From Alkalinema pantanalense (GTDB lineage Bacteria; Cyanobacteriota; Cyanobacteriia; Leptolyngbyales; Leptolyngbyaceae), in assembly GCF_050753345.1 (NCBI RefSeq), contig NZ_JBLZFX010000021.1:1-64000 (forward strand): a DNA stretch of 64,000 bases. Direction: 5' to 3'. Made by a program: the position numbers and the translations under genes. Under the pieces are notes generated by a model. It worked only from the letters and a program-made list of their open reading frames with translations. It did no database searches and was not told the DNA's origin. How positions within the stretch are numbered: the first letter of the stretch is position 1; each line of letters begins with the position of its first letter. Of this stretch, positions 25,723 through 35,795 are shown in pieces.

Positions 25723-25932
25723 ATGAAATCAATCCGCAGAAGTCTGCGCCAGCAACGCCTTCAAAGGCAAGCGCAGGGAGGATTTGTGGTTGCATTATTC
25801 AGCTTGATGGCCGCCTTTCTGCTGCTTCGGGCATTGGTGCTGGGGATGCCAACCAGTGAGGGAAATCCACGCTTGCAAACCCAGCATCTTCAACCGATGA
25901 ACTCCTCCGCCCCGCCCGCCCAGGAAATTTAA
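25723..25932 (+). CDS. Small membrane protein
   Basis: A 69-residue protein starting 15 bases after the aminotransferase stop, so probably cotranscribed with it. The N-terminus is strongly basic and glutamine-rich (SIRRSLRQQRLQRQAQGG), followed by one membrane helix (FVVALFSLMAAFLLLRALVL) and a polar, proline-containing tail. That order suits a type II single-span protein with the basic end in the cytosol. I do not recognise the family. No other gene lies before ftsH. Confidence 0.6.
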   Translation: MKSIRRSLRQQRLQRQAQGGFVVALFSLMAAFLLLRALVLGMPTSEGNPRLQTQHLQPMNSSAPPAQEI

Positions 25933-26165
25933 TTCCCATCCCGATTTTTTAAGGAGATGATGGTCTATAGGAATAGCTGCACTGTCAAGAGCTTGATGAA
26001 GGGCTTGATGAAAGGCTCATAATCATAGAGATCACAGTGCGGCATTCCGCACCCGATCGCATTCTGAGAAGGGATCCCAAGTTTCTGAGGATACGTTAAG
26101 ATTAATTAACAATAAGAAGCAAACTAGGGATCGACCCATCACATCCTTTAGGAGGGATAACCCCG

Positions 26166-28007
26166 GTGAATAAACGGTGGAGAAATGCAGGACTCTACGC
26201 GCTCTTAGCGATCGTGGTCATCGCGCTAGCGACGGCCTTTATCGATCGCCAGCCGCCTGCTAAGGAAAACTGGAAATATAGTGAGTTTATCCAGCAAGTT
26301 GAGGCAAAACAGGTTGAAAAGGCCAGCCTGAGCAGCGATCGTACCCGTGCAGTGGTCACACGCAAAGATGGCGAAAAATTCATCGTTAACCTGCTTCCGG
26401 GCGACAGCAAATTGATCGATACCCTCACCAAGAATGATGTGGATATCTCTGTTCTGCCCCAACAGGATGAGGGATTCTGGCTGCGGGCATTAAGTAGCCT
26501 ATTCTTCCCCATTCTGCTGTTGGTCGGTCTGTTTTTCTTGTTACGTCGTGCCCAGAATGGCCCTGGCAGCCAAGCCATGAACTTTGGTAAGTCCAAAGCT
26601 CGTGTGCAGATGGAACCCCAAACCCAAGTCACCTTTGGGGATGTAGCGGGGATTGACCAAGCCAAGCTGGAATTGGCGGAAGTGGTGGACTTTTTGAAGA
26701 ACGCCGATCGCTTTACAGCCGTGGGTGCAAAGATTCCTAAGGGTGTGCTGTTAGTGGGACCTCCTGGAACCGGTAAAACCCTCCTGGCTAAGGCAGTCGC
26801 TGGGGAAGCAGGCGTGCCGTTCTTCTCCATCTCCGGTTCGGAGTTCGTGGAAATGTTCGTTGGGGTGGGTGCATCCCGCGTGCGCGACTTGTTTGAACAA
26901 GCGAAAACCAACGCTCCTTGCATTGTCTTCATCGATGAAATTGACGCTGTGGGTCGTCAACGGGGCGCAGGTCTCGGCGGCGGTAACGACGAGCGGGAAC
27001 AAACCCTGAACCAATTGCTGACCGAAATGGACGGCTTTGAGGGTAACACTGGCATCATCATCATCGCCGCAACCAACCGTCCCGACGTATTGGATGCAGC
27101 CCTGCTACGACCCGGTCGTTTCGATCGCCAAGTCGTGGTCGATCGGCCTGACTATGCTGGTCGTTTTGAAGTTCTCAAAGTCCACGCCCGTGGCAAAACC
27201 TTGGGCAAAGACGTGGATCTGGAAAAAATTGCCCGTCGAACCCCTGGCTTTACGGGAGCAGACCTGTCTAACTTGCTGAACGAAGCTGCCATCTTGGCCG
27301 CTCGACGCAACCTGACGGAAATCTCCATGGATGAAGTCAACGACGCAATCGATCGTGTCCTGGCTGGGCCCGAGAAGAAAGATCGGGTCATGAGCGAGAA
27401 ACGTAAAGAATTGGTTGCTTATCACGAAGCCGGTCACGCGATCGTTGGGGCCTTGATGCCAGACTACGATCCCGTCCAAAAAATCAGCATCATTCCTCGT
27501 GGTCGGGCCGGTGGCTTAACCTGGTTCACTCCCAGCGAAGAGCGGATGGACTCCGGTCTGTATTCCCGTTCCTACCTGCAAAACCAAATGGCCGTTGCCC
27601 TAGGTGGCCGTGTGGCGGAAGAAATTATCTTCGGCGATGAAGAAGTCACTACCGGTGCATCCAATGACCTGCAACAGGTTGCTCGGGTGGCGCGTCAAAT
27701 GGTGATGCGGTTTGGGATGAGCGATCGCCTAGGTCCTGTAGCTCTGGGTCGTTCCTCCGGCGGGATGTTCCTCGGTCGGGACATCATGTCTGAGCGGGAC
27801 TTCTCGGAAGAAACAGCGGCTACGGTCGATGACGAGGTGCGTAACTTGGTGGATCAAGCCTATCGCCGTTGTAAGCAAGTTCTGACAGAAAACCGTCACG
27901 TTCTAGATAAATTGGCCCAAATGCTGGTTGAGAAAGAAACGGTAGATGCAGAGGAACTGCAAGAGTTGCTGGCAACCAATGATGTCAAAATGGCAACGTT
28001 TGCCTAA
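26166..28007 (+). CDS. ftsH: ATP-dependent membrane zinc protease FtsH
   Basis: A 613-residue FtsH. Two membrane segments (about 7-26 and 107-126) bracket a lumenal part, followed by the AAA+ module with Walker A GPPGTGKT, Walker B CIVFIDEIDAVG, the second region of homology AATNRPDVLDAALLRPGRFD, and the zinc protease motif HEAGH. It degrades damaged membrane proteins; in cyanobacteria FtsH complexes replace photodamaged D1. The start is GTG 26166 behind AGGAGGG (26152-26158). A terminator hairpin lies about 120 bases past the stop. Confidence 0.96.
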   Translation: MNKRWRNAGLYALLAIVVIALATAFIDRQPPAKENWKYSEFIQQVEAKQVEKASLSSDRTRAVVTRKDGEKFIVNLLPGDSKLIDTLTKNDVDISVLPQQDEGFWLRALSSLFFPILLLVGLFFLLRRAQNGPGSQAMNFGKSKARVQMEPQTQVTFGDVAGIDQAKLELAEVVDFLKNADRFTAVGAKIPKGVLLVGPPGTGKTLLAKAVAGEAGVPFFSISGSEFVEMFVGVGASRVRDLFEQAKTNAPCIVFIDEIDAVGRQRGAGLGGGNDEREQTLNQLLTEMDGFEGNTGIIIIAATNRPDVLDAALLRPGRFDRQVVVDRPDYAGRFEVLKVHARGKTLGKDVDLEKIARRTPGFTGADLSNLLNEAAILAARRNLTEISMDEVNDAIDRVLAGPEKKDRVMSEKRKELVAYHEAGHAIVGALMPDYDPVQKISIIPRGRAGGLTWFTPSEERMDSGLYSRSYLQNQMAVALGGRVAEEIIFGDEEVTTGASNDLQQVARVARQMVMRFGMSDRLGPVALGRSSGGMFLGRDIMSERDFSEETAATVDDEVRNLVDQAYRRCKQVLTENRHVLDKLAQMLVEKETVDAEELQELLATNDVKMATFA

Positions 28008-28128
28008 TAGGTCTGCCTTCTGACTCCTGGGTCGCCCGAGCGCAACTGTTTTAACGATTAATTGATTATCTGATGGGTCTAAGGGATCACCTTCATTTAA
28101 GTGACCCATTCAAGTCACCCATTGCACC

Positions 28129-28157
28129 AGCTCTACTGATTTAAGTAGAGCTTTTTT
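28129..28157 (+). terminator. Rho-independent terminator of ftsH
   Basis: AGCTCTACT (28129-28137) and AGTAGAGCT (28144-28152) form a perfect 9-bp stem with a 6-base loop, followed directly by TTTTT. Confidence 0.92.
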
Positions 28158-28281
28158 ATTGACTGAATTTATTGACGCTAGACGGAACATTCCCTGGCGA
28201 GCTAGATCAGGGGGAGTAAAGTCCCCCAACCTAGCAAATTCAACGGTAGATGACTTGGATCGAGGCTGGAAGGGATGGAGT

Positions 28282-28830
28282 CTAACATGCTTCCAAGCCT
28301 TCCATTTGGCGTTTCATCTGAATATTACAAAGATGCTTTTTCACCGTGTCGATCGTGATGTGGAGCCGTTCTGCAATTTCCTTGCGGGAGAGGTTAGCCC
28401 GCCGTAACTGCCAGACTTCCGCTTCACGAGGGGTTAGTCCATAGCGTTGCGCTTCAGAAAATGCGAGACTTTGCCAGGATTGTTGCTGATCCTCTAGCCG
28501 AATTAAAAAGCAGGGATCGGCGATCGTATCTAGCTGTAACCACTGCACCCGTAGGCGGTAACGGTGGTGATTAGAGGTCGTAATTTCCGACTCCAGTACG
28601 AGGGGCTGATGCTCAAACCATTCCCGACTTTCCCGCAGAGACGCACAGAGAGATCGCACCTCTTTCGGAATTTCACCCATTTGGTTGGTAAGCGTTTGAC
28701 AAATTCGTTGGGCCGGAAGATTGGCATACACCAATTCTCCGTGCGGTTGCACAATTAAAATTCCATCCACCAATCCTTCCAAGACAGACATGAGAAACAG
28801 ACTGGAGGTTTGTAATACACCTGATTTCAT
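28282..28830 (-). CDS. PAS-like and LuxR-type HTH transcriptional regulator
   Basis: A 182-residue regulator. The N-terminal 110 residues look like a short PAS sensor (FLMSVLEGLVDGILIVQPHG, LVYANLPAQRICQ). The C-terminal 60 residues are a LuxR/GerE helix-turn-helix (LTPREAEVWQLRRANLSRKE, TIDTVKKHLCNI). There is no receiver domain. It is divergent from the gene at 29163, across 330 bases, so it may regulate that gene or itself. The ligand is unknown. Confidence 0.85.
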   Translation of the reverse strand: MKSGVLQTSSLFLMSVLEGLVDGILIVQPHGELVYANLPAQRICQTLTNQMGEIPKEVRSLCASLRESREWFEHQPLVLESEITTSNHHRYRLRVQWLQLDTIADPCFLIRLEDQQQSWQSLAFSEAQRYGLTPREAEVWQLRRANLSRKEIAERLHITIDTVKKHLCNIQMKRQMEGLEAC

Positions 28831-29162
28831 AGTTTTGATGGGGGCTTAAATCATCAACAGAATAGTGCTTGTTCAGTAATCTATCCGTAACCTATCAGTA
28901 GACTCACACAACTACGTTTTATGCATCCACGGGCAATCAGAACAGATAATGCACCTCGATCGGGGCAACCATGAACCCCATCGTGGTTCCTATTTTTAAG
29001 TTGCTACCTTTAGTTGCTACCTTGGCAAGTTTTCCGATTCCGTAGGGGCATAAGATTCCCTAGTCCTGCTGTCAAATTCTCAATTTGTGGGCATAATCCT
29101 GAAGAAACGCCGATCGCGCTTGTAGTGGTTATTACGGATCACCTTACTGTTGGTTAATCTCT
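28831..29162. other. Divergent intergenic region without a gene
   Basis: About 330 bases between two divergent genes. The only clear feature is a direct repeat AGTTGCTACCTT at 28999-29010 and 29012-29023, which could be a regulator site. I see no tRNA or terminator. Confidence 0.5.
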
Positions 29163-30344
29163 ATGCAAATCGCTTATCTCACACAGGGCAAGCTATTTCT
29201 CACCACTCATCAGGCTCAAACAAGGGAGATAGAAAGCGAGTTTGGCCAAACGGTGCAGGTGAGAAGCCTACAAATGCAGCGCCAAAAAGCCTGGAAAAAT
29301 CGCGGCATTATGGAAATGATGATGCCTCCTGCCGCTGTCGCTCAGATGAAAAATCAGCCGGAGGCAACGATTCCCATCGCCATTACCAGTTTGTGCCGTG
29401 GGCAAGAGCAAACTCTCCTGTATGCCCTGGAAGCAGGAGACGTAGGCGGAATTTTCAAGTTCGATCCCAGTTGCGATCGAGAATTACGTCTGTTTCATAA
29501 TGCCGATTTTCGAGTCGGGCATTTGGATTACCAGCCAGAACTAGGTCTAATTGCCTGCACAACCACCTATCCGACGGGCATTTCCAATCTCGCCACCATG
29601 GCCATTGATGGCAATCGTCCCCGAGACATCACCGAAGGCGATTCCCTAGATCTAGCTCCCCGTTGGATTTCTGGAGCCGGTAAGGCCCTGGTCTATCAGT
29701 CCGCAGGCTTGGGGCGCACGGCGGATGGCTATGTGGGCGATCGCGCTCCCTTTACGATCGAAAAACTCGATTTTAATCAAGCGAACATTACCAGCCTCGC
29801 AGCAGATCCCAAAGCCGATTTACTCTCCCCACAAATCGCAGCCAATGGCCTGCTCTACTACATCCGCCGTCCCTACAAAGCCCGTCACAGTGGATTTAAT
29901 CCCCTCAAACTGCTGCAAGAGATAGTGTTGATTCCCGTACGGTTGCTGCATGCCATTTTTCAGTGGCTCAACTTTTTCACACAAATGTACACAGGTAAAC
30001 CCTTGATGCGAGCGGGCACCAACCAAAAGGTGGAACCCAAAATGCTTAAAGCCTGGGGAGAATGGATTACCCCCGAACAATTAAAGGACAAGAACTTTGG
30101 CGATGCGGATGCGCCATCCCTCGTGCCGCGCACTTGGCAACTGGTACGACAACCGCAACAAGGTACAGGCAGTCCAGAAGTGGTTGCAGAGGGAGTTTTG
30201 GCCTACGATTTAGCTCAAGATGGCACGATCGTTTACACCAACGGCAGTGCTGTCTACGCCATCTCCCCTGAAGGACAGCGATCGCGTTTACTGGTTGGCA
30301 GCTTGATTGAGTCAGTCACGGCCCTCAGCCAATCCCCCCATTAA
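29163..30344 (+). CDS. Uncharacterised beta-propeller-like protein
   Basis: A 393-residue protein without a signal peptide. It contains repeated short beta segments of the TolB/WD type: YALEAGDVGGIFKFDPSCDR, LATMAIDGNRPRDITEGDSL, DLAPRWISGAGKALVYQSAG and LAYDLAQDGTIVYTNGSAVY. In the middle is a hydrophobic/amphipathic helix (LQEIVLIPVRLLHAIFQWLN) that could touch the membrane. I cannot assign a family. The ATG at 29163 begins MQIAYLTQGKLFL, a beta strand of the same kind, so the start looks right. Confidence 0.75.
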   Translation: MQIAYLTQGKLFLTTHQAQTREIESEFGQTVQVRSLQMQRQKAWKNRGIMEMMMPPAAVAQMKNQPEATIPIAITSLCRGQEQTLLYALEAGDVGGIFKFDPSCDRELRLFHNADFRVGHLDYQPELGLIACTTTYPTGISNLATMAIDGNRPRDITEGDSLDLAPRWISGAGKALVYQSAGLGRTADGYVGDRAPFTIEKLDFNQANITSLAADPKADLLSPQIAANGLLYYIRRPYKARHSGFNPLKLLQEIVLIPVRLLHAIFQWLNFFTQMYTGKPLMRAGTNQKVEPKMLKAWGEWITPEQLKDKNFGDADAPSLVPRTWQLVRQPQQGTGSPEVVAEGVLAYDLAQDGTIVYTNGSAVYAISPEGQRSRLLVGSLIESVTALSQSPH

Positions 30345-30398
30345 GAAACTGTTCTAGGGAGCGATTGCTTAGCTCCTCTATACTGCCCATCCCATCCA

Positions 30399-33300
30399 TT
30401 AGGGCTGCAAACCTAAGCGCTGCCGAACCTGATCCAGCAAGCCTTCCATCGATAAACTCGGCAATGTCACTTGAACATTCGGCATCGCTGTAAATGAGCC
30501 CCGCCGCCGCCCTGACTTCGTGTGATAGTCAATCAACAAAACAGGCAGATGGGGATTGACCTGATTCACTTGGTGTAAGCCCAGTTTGATAGTTTCCGCC
30601 GAAACCCCTTCATGCCAATATACCAAGAGCTGCTGTACCAATTGGGTCTGAAGCCGATGCAAGAGGCTGAGCTGATCGGGGACTATTCCACCCCGCAACC
30701 CAGCTGTTTGAATGTAGTGCATTAAAGCATTTAACCAGTCCATACCTTGGGTTAATAGTTTGCTTTCATGGCCAAGCCGTGGACTAAAAATTGCACCATC
30801 CACAGCTAAAATGAACGGCTGTCTTGCTCCAGACTTGACAGCAAGTTCAATCACTTGCACCAGCGATCGCGCCATTTGGGGCGCAAGAGGCCACTGTTTT
30901 GGCTTCATTAAACAGGGAAAAATTGTCAATTCCTTGATTTGGGTTGCCGCCTGGGCAATTGCCGTATCTAACACCACGATCGGTAAAGAAGCTAAACAGG
31001 TTTGCGATCGTAACTGATTGAGGTAGGATAGCGGATCCGAAACTTGGCCACTGAGCAAAACGACCTTAGGCTGCCAGACCCGAGCCAAGAGTTCCGCTTG
31101 TTCCAAATCCGCTGCCTCAATCACACGATAGTTATGGCTATGGAGCAGATGACTCCACTCCATTTCATCCGACTCTAGCTCTGACGTCAGGCAGAGAATG
31201 GATTGAATCGTTTGCACCTCACTGGATTGATGATCTAGTCCTTCTACCGAATTTTGCGTTAACTGATCCAGCATATGGGCTAGGAGACGATGCCGAATGG
31301 GCAACCCTAAAAAGCCATCGGCTTGATTACAGTAGGCTTGGTGCTGTTCCGCTGAACTAGCCATCACAATCACTGGGATCTGGCAAGTTTTGGGATCCGA
31401 TTTAAGCAGGGTCAGCACATCCCACCCGGACAGCATCGGCAAAAAGGGATTGAGTAAAATGGCACAGGGTTGCAGCTGGCGAGCTTTTTCTAGGGCTTCT
31501 GTGCCCGATCTCGCCACAATCACTCGATAATTCAGCGCCATTAGTTGATCACTGGCATCCTCCAAACTCCGCACACTGACTTCGACGACTAACACTAACC
31601 GATTGACCACTGAACTGATGCCTGAGGGCGGATCCTCAATCGTCACCACAGACTTGAAGACAGGGGGCGTTGGGGGCAGCAGTAAAGTAAATTGACTCCC
31701 TTTATTTTCCCGAGAAATAAAAGTAACATCCCCCCCATGGAGCCGAGCCAGCCGTTGGGTTAGCACCAGTCCTAACCCAGTTCCTTCAAATTGTCGGGTT
31801 AACGGACTTTCTAATTGTTGGAATTTCTGAAAAATGAGATGTTGCTTATCTGCGGGAATCCCAATCCCCGTATCCCAGACGGTAAAGGCAATCCACCCCT
31901 CCCAATTAGCCACCCTGATGCCAACTTTGCCTTCAGGCTCAGTAAATTTCAGAGCATTGGATAATAGATGCACCAACATTTGCTTGAGGCGATTAGGATC
32001 GGCCACAACCGTTTCCAATCCCGGTTGCACTTCTAGGGCCAGATCAGAACTCTGCGACGAGTCCAAGACAGGATGTCCATCCCGATGAGCGTCTTGGCTT
32101 TGAGGGCTGGAAGATGAGGTATCATCCGGTGGCCAGCGCATTTGTTGGGCTTGGTCAAAGGCAATTTGGCAAATCTCGGCAATTCGAATCGTTTGCCAAC
32201 TCAGCTCAATCTGGCCCGCTTCCATCCGCGTCAAGTCAAGAATATCGTTGACCAGATGCATCAAATGTTTGCCACTGCGATGAATCAATTGGACATACCG
32301 TCGTTGCCGATCGTTCAGCGCCCCAACGGACTCCTCTTTCATCAAGCCAGATAACCCCAAGACTGCGGTCAACGGCGTGCGTAACTCATGACTCATACAG
32401 GCCAAAAAGTCATCCTTCAACCGATTGAGCTGAATTAAATCGGCATTCTTGGCGGCTAATTCCCGAGTCAGTTGATGCTGTTCAGTAACATCCTGCACCC
32501 AAATTAATTCCCAATCTTCGATCGCAGCCATTGGGCCGCCCTCTGCTTGGCGCTCAAGGGTTGCAATCTGTGCAGCCATTTGAGTTGGCTGCACAGATTG
32601 GGTCGGTTCCCCATGCCCCGATGTCATCTCGCCCTGCGATCGTGGCCTGCCTTGCCCGCCCAACCCAGGGCTAGGCTCCTGTAAACCATTGGTCGCCGCT
32701 AACAGGGTGGAGCTTAAGGAGACACGGGTAAATTGCAAAATAACTTCCTGCCCCGTTCGCAAGCCGCAGCGACAGAGGTAGCTGGAGCAATCGTCCCCAG
32801 ACGGTAAACATTCCAGGATCGAGAGGGGCGTAGGAGCCGTCGCGACTGGAGAAGACACCGCAGGAGACGGCGCAGCTTTTTGAGACGGCACAATTGGCTC
32901 ATTCATCGCACAGGAACCTTCGGATCCCATACAATCTCCGTCCGAGGCTAGCATTTCACGATGGAACAAGCGATTAACCCATTGCAGCAATGCCATGGGG
33001 TCTTCTAAGTCTTCAACCAATTTTTGCCAATGGAGATTGGAATGCCAGCGTCCCAATTGACGACTATTTAAAAGGGCTGGTAAGGGCAGATAGTTCAGTA
33101 ACTCCAGAAAACAAGGCATTTGCTCCAAAACAAAGGGCCGCAGACCTTGAGGATCGATCTCCCCCCACAAAGGCTGCAAATCCTCTAAGGACTGCTCCCC
33201 ATCCAGAGAGTGATCGAGTAATTTTGGCACCAGTTGATGGAGAAACAGCACTCCACGGACTCGAGACTGGGCATCGACAACCAGTACCCGATCGCTGTGC

Positions 33301-33407
33301 CATTGCTGACATTGCAGGAGTGCCAATCTTAGGGAGAGTGTGGCGGAACAGAAGATTCCCGGTGCAGGAGTCATCCACAATTTTGGCGGCGGCGCTTCAT
33401 TCAACAT
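30399..33407 (-). CDS. Hybrid histidine kinase with two degenerate receiver domains
   Basis: A 1002-residue protein. Residues 10-60 resemble a half CBS module (RVLVVDAQSRVRGVLFLHQL); 195-310 is a PAS-like region with a low-complexity insert. The HisKA helix carries His340 (FLACMSHELRTP). The ATPase domain has the N box NALKF, DTGIGIP and GTGLGL, so kinase activity is plausible. Two receiver-like domains follow. In the first the phospho-acceptor position reads ILLNPFLPM, with Asn for Asp; in the second VVLLSGQVS, with Ser. Both also lack the paired acidic residues and the Lys-Pro switch. A further alpha/beta region ends the protein. It is divergent from kaiA; a clock-input role is an inference. 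Confidence 0.85.
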   Translation of the reverse strand: MLNEAPPPKLWMTPAPGIFCSATLSLRLALLQCQQWHSDRVLVVDAQSRVRGVLFLHQLVPKLLDHSLDGEQSLEDLQPLWGEIDPQGLRPFVLEQMPCFLELLNYLPLPALLNSRQLGRWHSNLHWQKLVEDLEDPMALLQWVNRLFHREMLASDGDCMGSEGSCAMNEPIVPSQKAAPSPAVSSPVATAPTPLSILECLPSGDDCSSYLCRCGLRTGQEVILQFTRVSLSSTLLAATNGLQEPSPGLGGQGRPRSQGEMTSGHGEPTQSVQPTQMAAQIATLERQAEGGPMAAIEDWELIWVQDVTEQHQLTRELAAKNADLIQLNRLKDDFLACMSHELRTPLTAVLGLSGLMKEESVGALNDRQRRYVQLIHRSGKHLMHLVNDILDLTRMEAGQIELSWQTIRIAEICQIAFDQAQQMRWPPDDTSSSSPQSQDAHRDGHPVLDSSQSSDLALEVQPGLETVVADPNRLKQMLVHLLSNALKFTEPEGKVGIRVANWEGWIAFTVWDTGIGIPADKQHLIFQKFQQLESPLTRQFEGTGLGLVLTQRLARLHGGDVTFISRENKGSQFTLLLPPTPPVFKSVVTIEDPPSGISSVVNRLVLVVEVSVRSLEDASDQLMALNYRVIVARSGTEALEKARQLQPCAILLNPFLPMLSGWDVLTLLKSDPKTCQIPVIVMASSAEQHQAYCNQADGFLGLPIRHRLLAHMLDQLTQNSVEGLDHQSSEVQTIQSILCLTSELESDEMEWSHLLHSHNYRVIEAADLEQAELLARVWQPKVVLLSGQVSDPLSYLNQLRSQTCLASLPIVVLDTAIAQAATQIKELTIFPCLMKPKQWPLAPQMARSLVQVIELAVKSGARQPFILAVDGAIFSPRLGHESKLLTQGMDWLNALMHYIQTAGLRGGIVPDQLSLLHRLQTQLVQQLLVYWHEGVSAETIKLGLHQVNQVNPHLPVLLIDYHTKSGRRRGSFTAMPNVQVTLPSLSMEGLLDQVRQRLGLQP

Positions 33408-33976
33408 ATGGCCCTAGCACAGGTATGATGCGAGCAATGAACATCTAACGATGATCCGAGGTACACGCTGCAATAGAGGACTGTGCTTGCAGTCCGCCAT
33501 TGCAGAGACTCATGCAGAGACTCAGATGAGTCAACCGATCCAAGAAATCACGATTTATTCAACTCGACTGAAAACACTGTGAATTCCAGGAAACTATCAA
33601 CCAACTCTATCCATGCCGAACAACATCTATACCAGGAAACCTTGAATTTCCAGGCATTCCAGAAAACCCATAACCGTTTCGGCCCTAGGATAGAATTCAA
33701 GACTCTGCCCCAATTATGACCCTGGATTTATCGAAAAGGGTTGTCCCGTTATAATGAATTCATGCTTACAATCTTAAAAAAAGCTTAAGCCAGCGAGTTT
33801 TTCATTCATTTTCATTCCTGCAAATCCTCTAGGCTATCTAGATTGGGTTGCATACTGCCAATACTTCAAACCGCTAGGAGCTAGGGGAATTGCTGTGGAT
33901 CTTCCTAGGAGATTCAGTCCCTCGACCGCTCCTGATTTGCCAACGCCCCATTTAAATATCTTTTTTAATTCCCATT
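33408..33976. other. Divergent promoter region between kinase and kaiA
   Basis: About 570 bases without a convincing gene. TATAAT at 33750-33755 is a possible -10 box for kaiA, 222 bases upstream of it, without a good -35. CAGAGACTCATG is repeated nearby (33502-33526). Both promoters presumably lie here. Confidence 0.45.
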
Positions 33977-34909
33977 GTGATTTCTTTTTCAGCCAAACCT
34001 TCTGCTTCACCCAAGTTGCTCATTTGTCTTTTCGGAGCAACTCAAGCGGTGATGGATGCCGCCAAAACAGTTTTGGATCCAGATCGATATAGCGTGATCA
34101 TCCCGACCTCCCAGTCGGAATTTTTCCATGTCATTGAAGCAGAACGCCAGCAAATTGATTGCTTAATACTGCATACGGGGCCGTCTTTGGCCAATCTGAT
34201 TAGTTGGCTCCATGACCATGCTACGTTGCTTCCCACCATCATCTTGCAGCCTGCAAGCATTACCGATCCATCTACACAACAGGCACTGTTACCTGGAACG
34301 GCTGACTTCGATCGGGTATTTTTCTATCACAGTGCAGAAATTTGCTTATCCGAAACCCATTTGGACTACCTAGGCGATGAAATTAATCGGGCGATCGCCG
34401 AGTTCTTGACGCTGTCACCTGTCTGTCGTTTGCCAGTTACCCCCGCTGCTGAGCCAGATTTAACCACGGATTTGACCACCCAAAATTTTTTAATGCTGCA
34501 ACAGCGTCGATTGACAGACAAGCTGAAAGAGCGCCTAGGCTATCTGGGGGTGTATTACAAACGGAGTCCTCGCAATTTCCTCCGTAATCTCCCGGTCAAC
34601 GAACAACACACCTTCCTACAGGAATTGAAGAAGAGTTATCGAGAAATTATCATTGGCTATTTTTCAGATGGTGCCTCATTGAATCAAAAGATTGATGCTT
34701 ATGTAGATGTTGCATTTCTTGCAGACATTCCAGTATCAAAAGTTGTAGAAATCCATATGGAAATTATGGATGAATTTGCGAAGCAGTTAAAATTAGAAGG
34801 ACGAAGCGAGGAAGTCGTCTTAGACTACCGCTTAACACTGATTGATACCCTAGCCCATCTCTGTGAAATGTATCGTCGTTCTATCCCCAGAGAATCATCC
34901 GACTCCTAG
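33977..34909 (+). CDS. kaiA: Circadian clock protein KaiA
   Basis: A 310-residue full-length KaiA, which stimulates KaiC autophosphorylation. The N-terminal pseudo-receiver covers about 1-140 (LLICLFGATQAVMDAAKTVL), and the C-terminal KaiC-binding dimer domain about 185-300 (RLTDKLKERLGYLGVYYKRS, YREIIIGYFSDGASLNQKID, YRLTLIDTLAHLCEMYRRSI). Some filamentous cyanobacteria carry only the C-terminal half; here the long form is present. The start is GTG 33977. Confidence 0.97.
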   Translation: MISFSAKPSASPKLLICLFGATQAVMDAAKTVLDPDRYSVIIPTSQSEFFHVIEAERQQIDCLILHTGPSLANLISWLHDHATLLPTIILQPASITDPSTQQALLPGTADFDRVFFYHSAEICLSETHLDYLGDEINRAIAEFLTLSPVCRLPVTPAAEPDLTTDLTTQNFLMLQQRRLTDKLKERLGYLGVYYKRSPRNFLRNLPVNEQHTFLQELKKSYREIIIGYFSDGASLNQKIDAYVDVAFLADIPVSKVVEIHMEIMDEFAKQLKLEGRSEEVVLDYRLTLIDTLAHLCEMYRRSIPRESSDS

Positions 34910-35450
34910 ATCCAACCCTCCAGAGTCAGCTCCGTAGATTAAATCCCATAGACTCAGCTTGATAGCTCAGATTGATAGACCAATAGAACATCCCCCCAGT
35001 CAGACTCATTACCTACAAGCAAAACTGAGTTACAGAAGAGTCTGAATTCATCATTAGCTGAGATTCACCGCTAGCTGAATTCCCTGGTAATCAGTCAGTT
35101 TCGTTATCTTTCAGCAAAACTTTAGTTAGACTGTAGGCTGCAAATCAGCTCTTTTGTGCCCTCGTCATTCAAGCAATTCTGTAAATTATCTGTGAATCAG
35201 CGGGATTTTGTAAATCAGCCGATAGCATAACTGTTGTTCTAAGTCACTGATTCGGACTCATTCGTCAGCAACCCCTTTCTCAGAAACCCCTTTCATTGTG
35301 TCTATCGGTGTTATGCCTGATCCCCACTGAAGTGATCTGCCATTCAATGGATAGCTCATCGTTGATCAAGCTGATTCAATAACTCTAACTTCAGCGTTTT
35401 TCTAGTCATTCCAACCGACGTCCGCGCTGTGCTCCACTGTGGTAAGTCCT
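34910..35450. other. Long kaiA-kaiB intergenic region
   Basis: 540 bases without a gene between kaiA and kaiB. It probably holds a separate kaiBC promoter, as in other clock loci. The direct repeat AACCCCTTTC at 35270-35279 and 35285-35294, about 170 bases before kaiB, is a candidate regulatory site. No terminator for kaiA is obvious. Confidence 0.5.
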
Positions 35451-35795
35451 ATGCAAGCAACTCGAAAAACTTACGTTCTCAAGCTTTACGTCGCTGGGAA
35501 TACGCCGAACTCCATTCGTGCGCTGAAAACACTTAACAACATCCTGGAAGAAGAATTTCAAGGCGTCTATGCCCTCAAAGTCATTGACGTTCTTAAAAAT
35601 CCTCAATTAGCGGAAGAGGATAAGATCTTAGCGACACCGACCCTAGCAAAATTATTGCCCCCGCCGGTTCGAAAAATCATTGGAGATCTATCCGATCGGG
35701 AGCGGGTTCTGATTGGCCTTGACCTGCTCTACAGTGAACTCCAGGATGAAAAAAACGATGCGTGGCAGGATCAGCCTCCCACCCCAGAAACTTAG
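35451..35795 (+). CDS. kaiB: Circadian clock protein KaiB
   Basis: A 114-residue KaiB, the fold-switching protein that binds phosphorylated KaiC and sequesters KaiA. The conserved YVLKLYVAGNTPNSIRALKT, VYALKVIDVLKNPQLAEEDK and ATPTLAKLLPPPVRKIIGDL are present, and IIGDLSD is the switch region. The C-terminal tail (about residues 95-114) is acidic and longer than in shorter KaiB forms. The ATG at 35451 is preferred to the GTG 12 bases upstream. Confidence 0.97.
   Translation: MQATRKTYVLKLYVAGNTPNSIRALKTLNNILEEEFQGVYALKVIDVLKNPQLAEEDKILATPTLAKLLPPPVRKIIGDLSDRERVLIGLDLLYSELQDEKNDAWQDQPPTPET

Noticed and set aside
33483..33719. 78-codon plus frame between the kinase and kaiA
   Set aside because: Polar and repetitive with no recognisable domain, and placed in the divergent promoter region.
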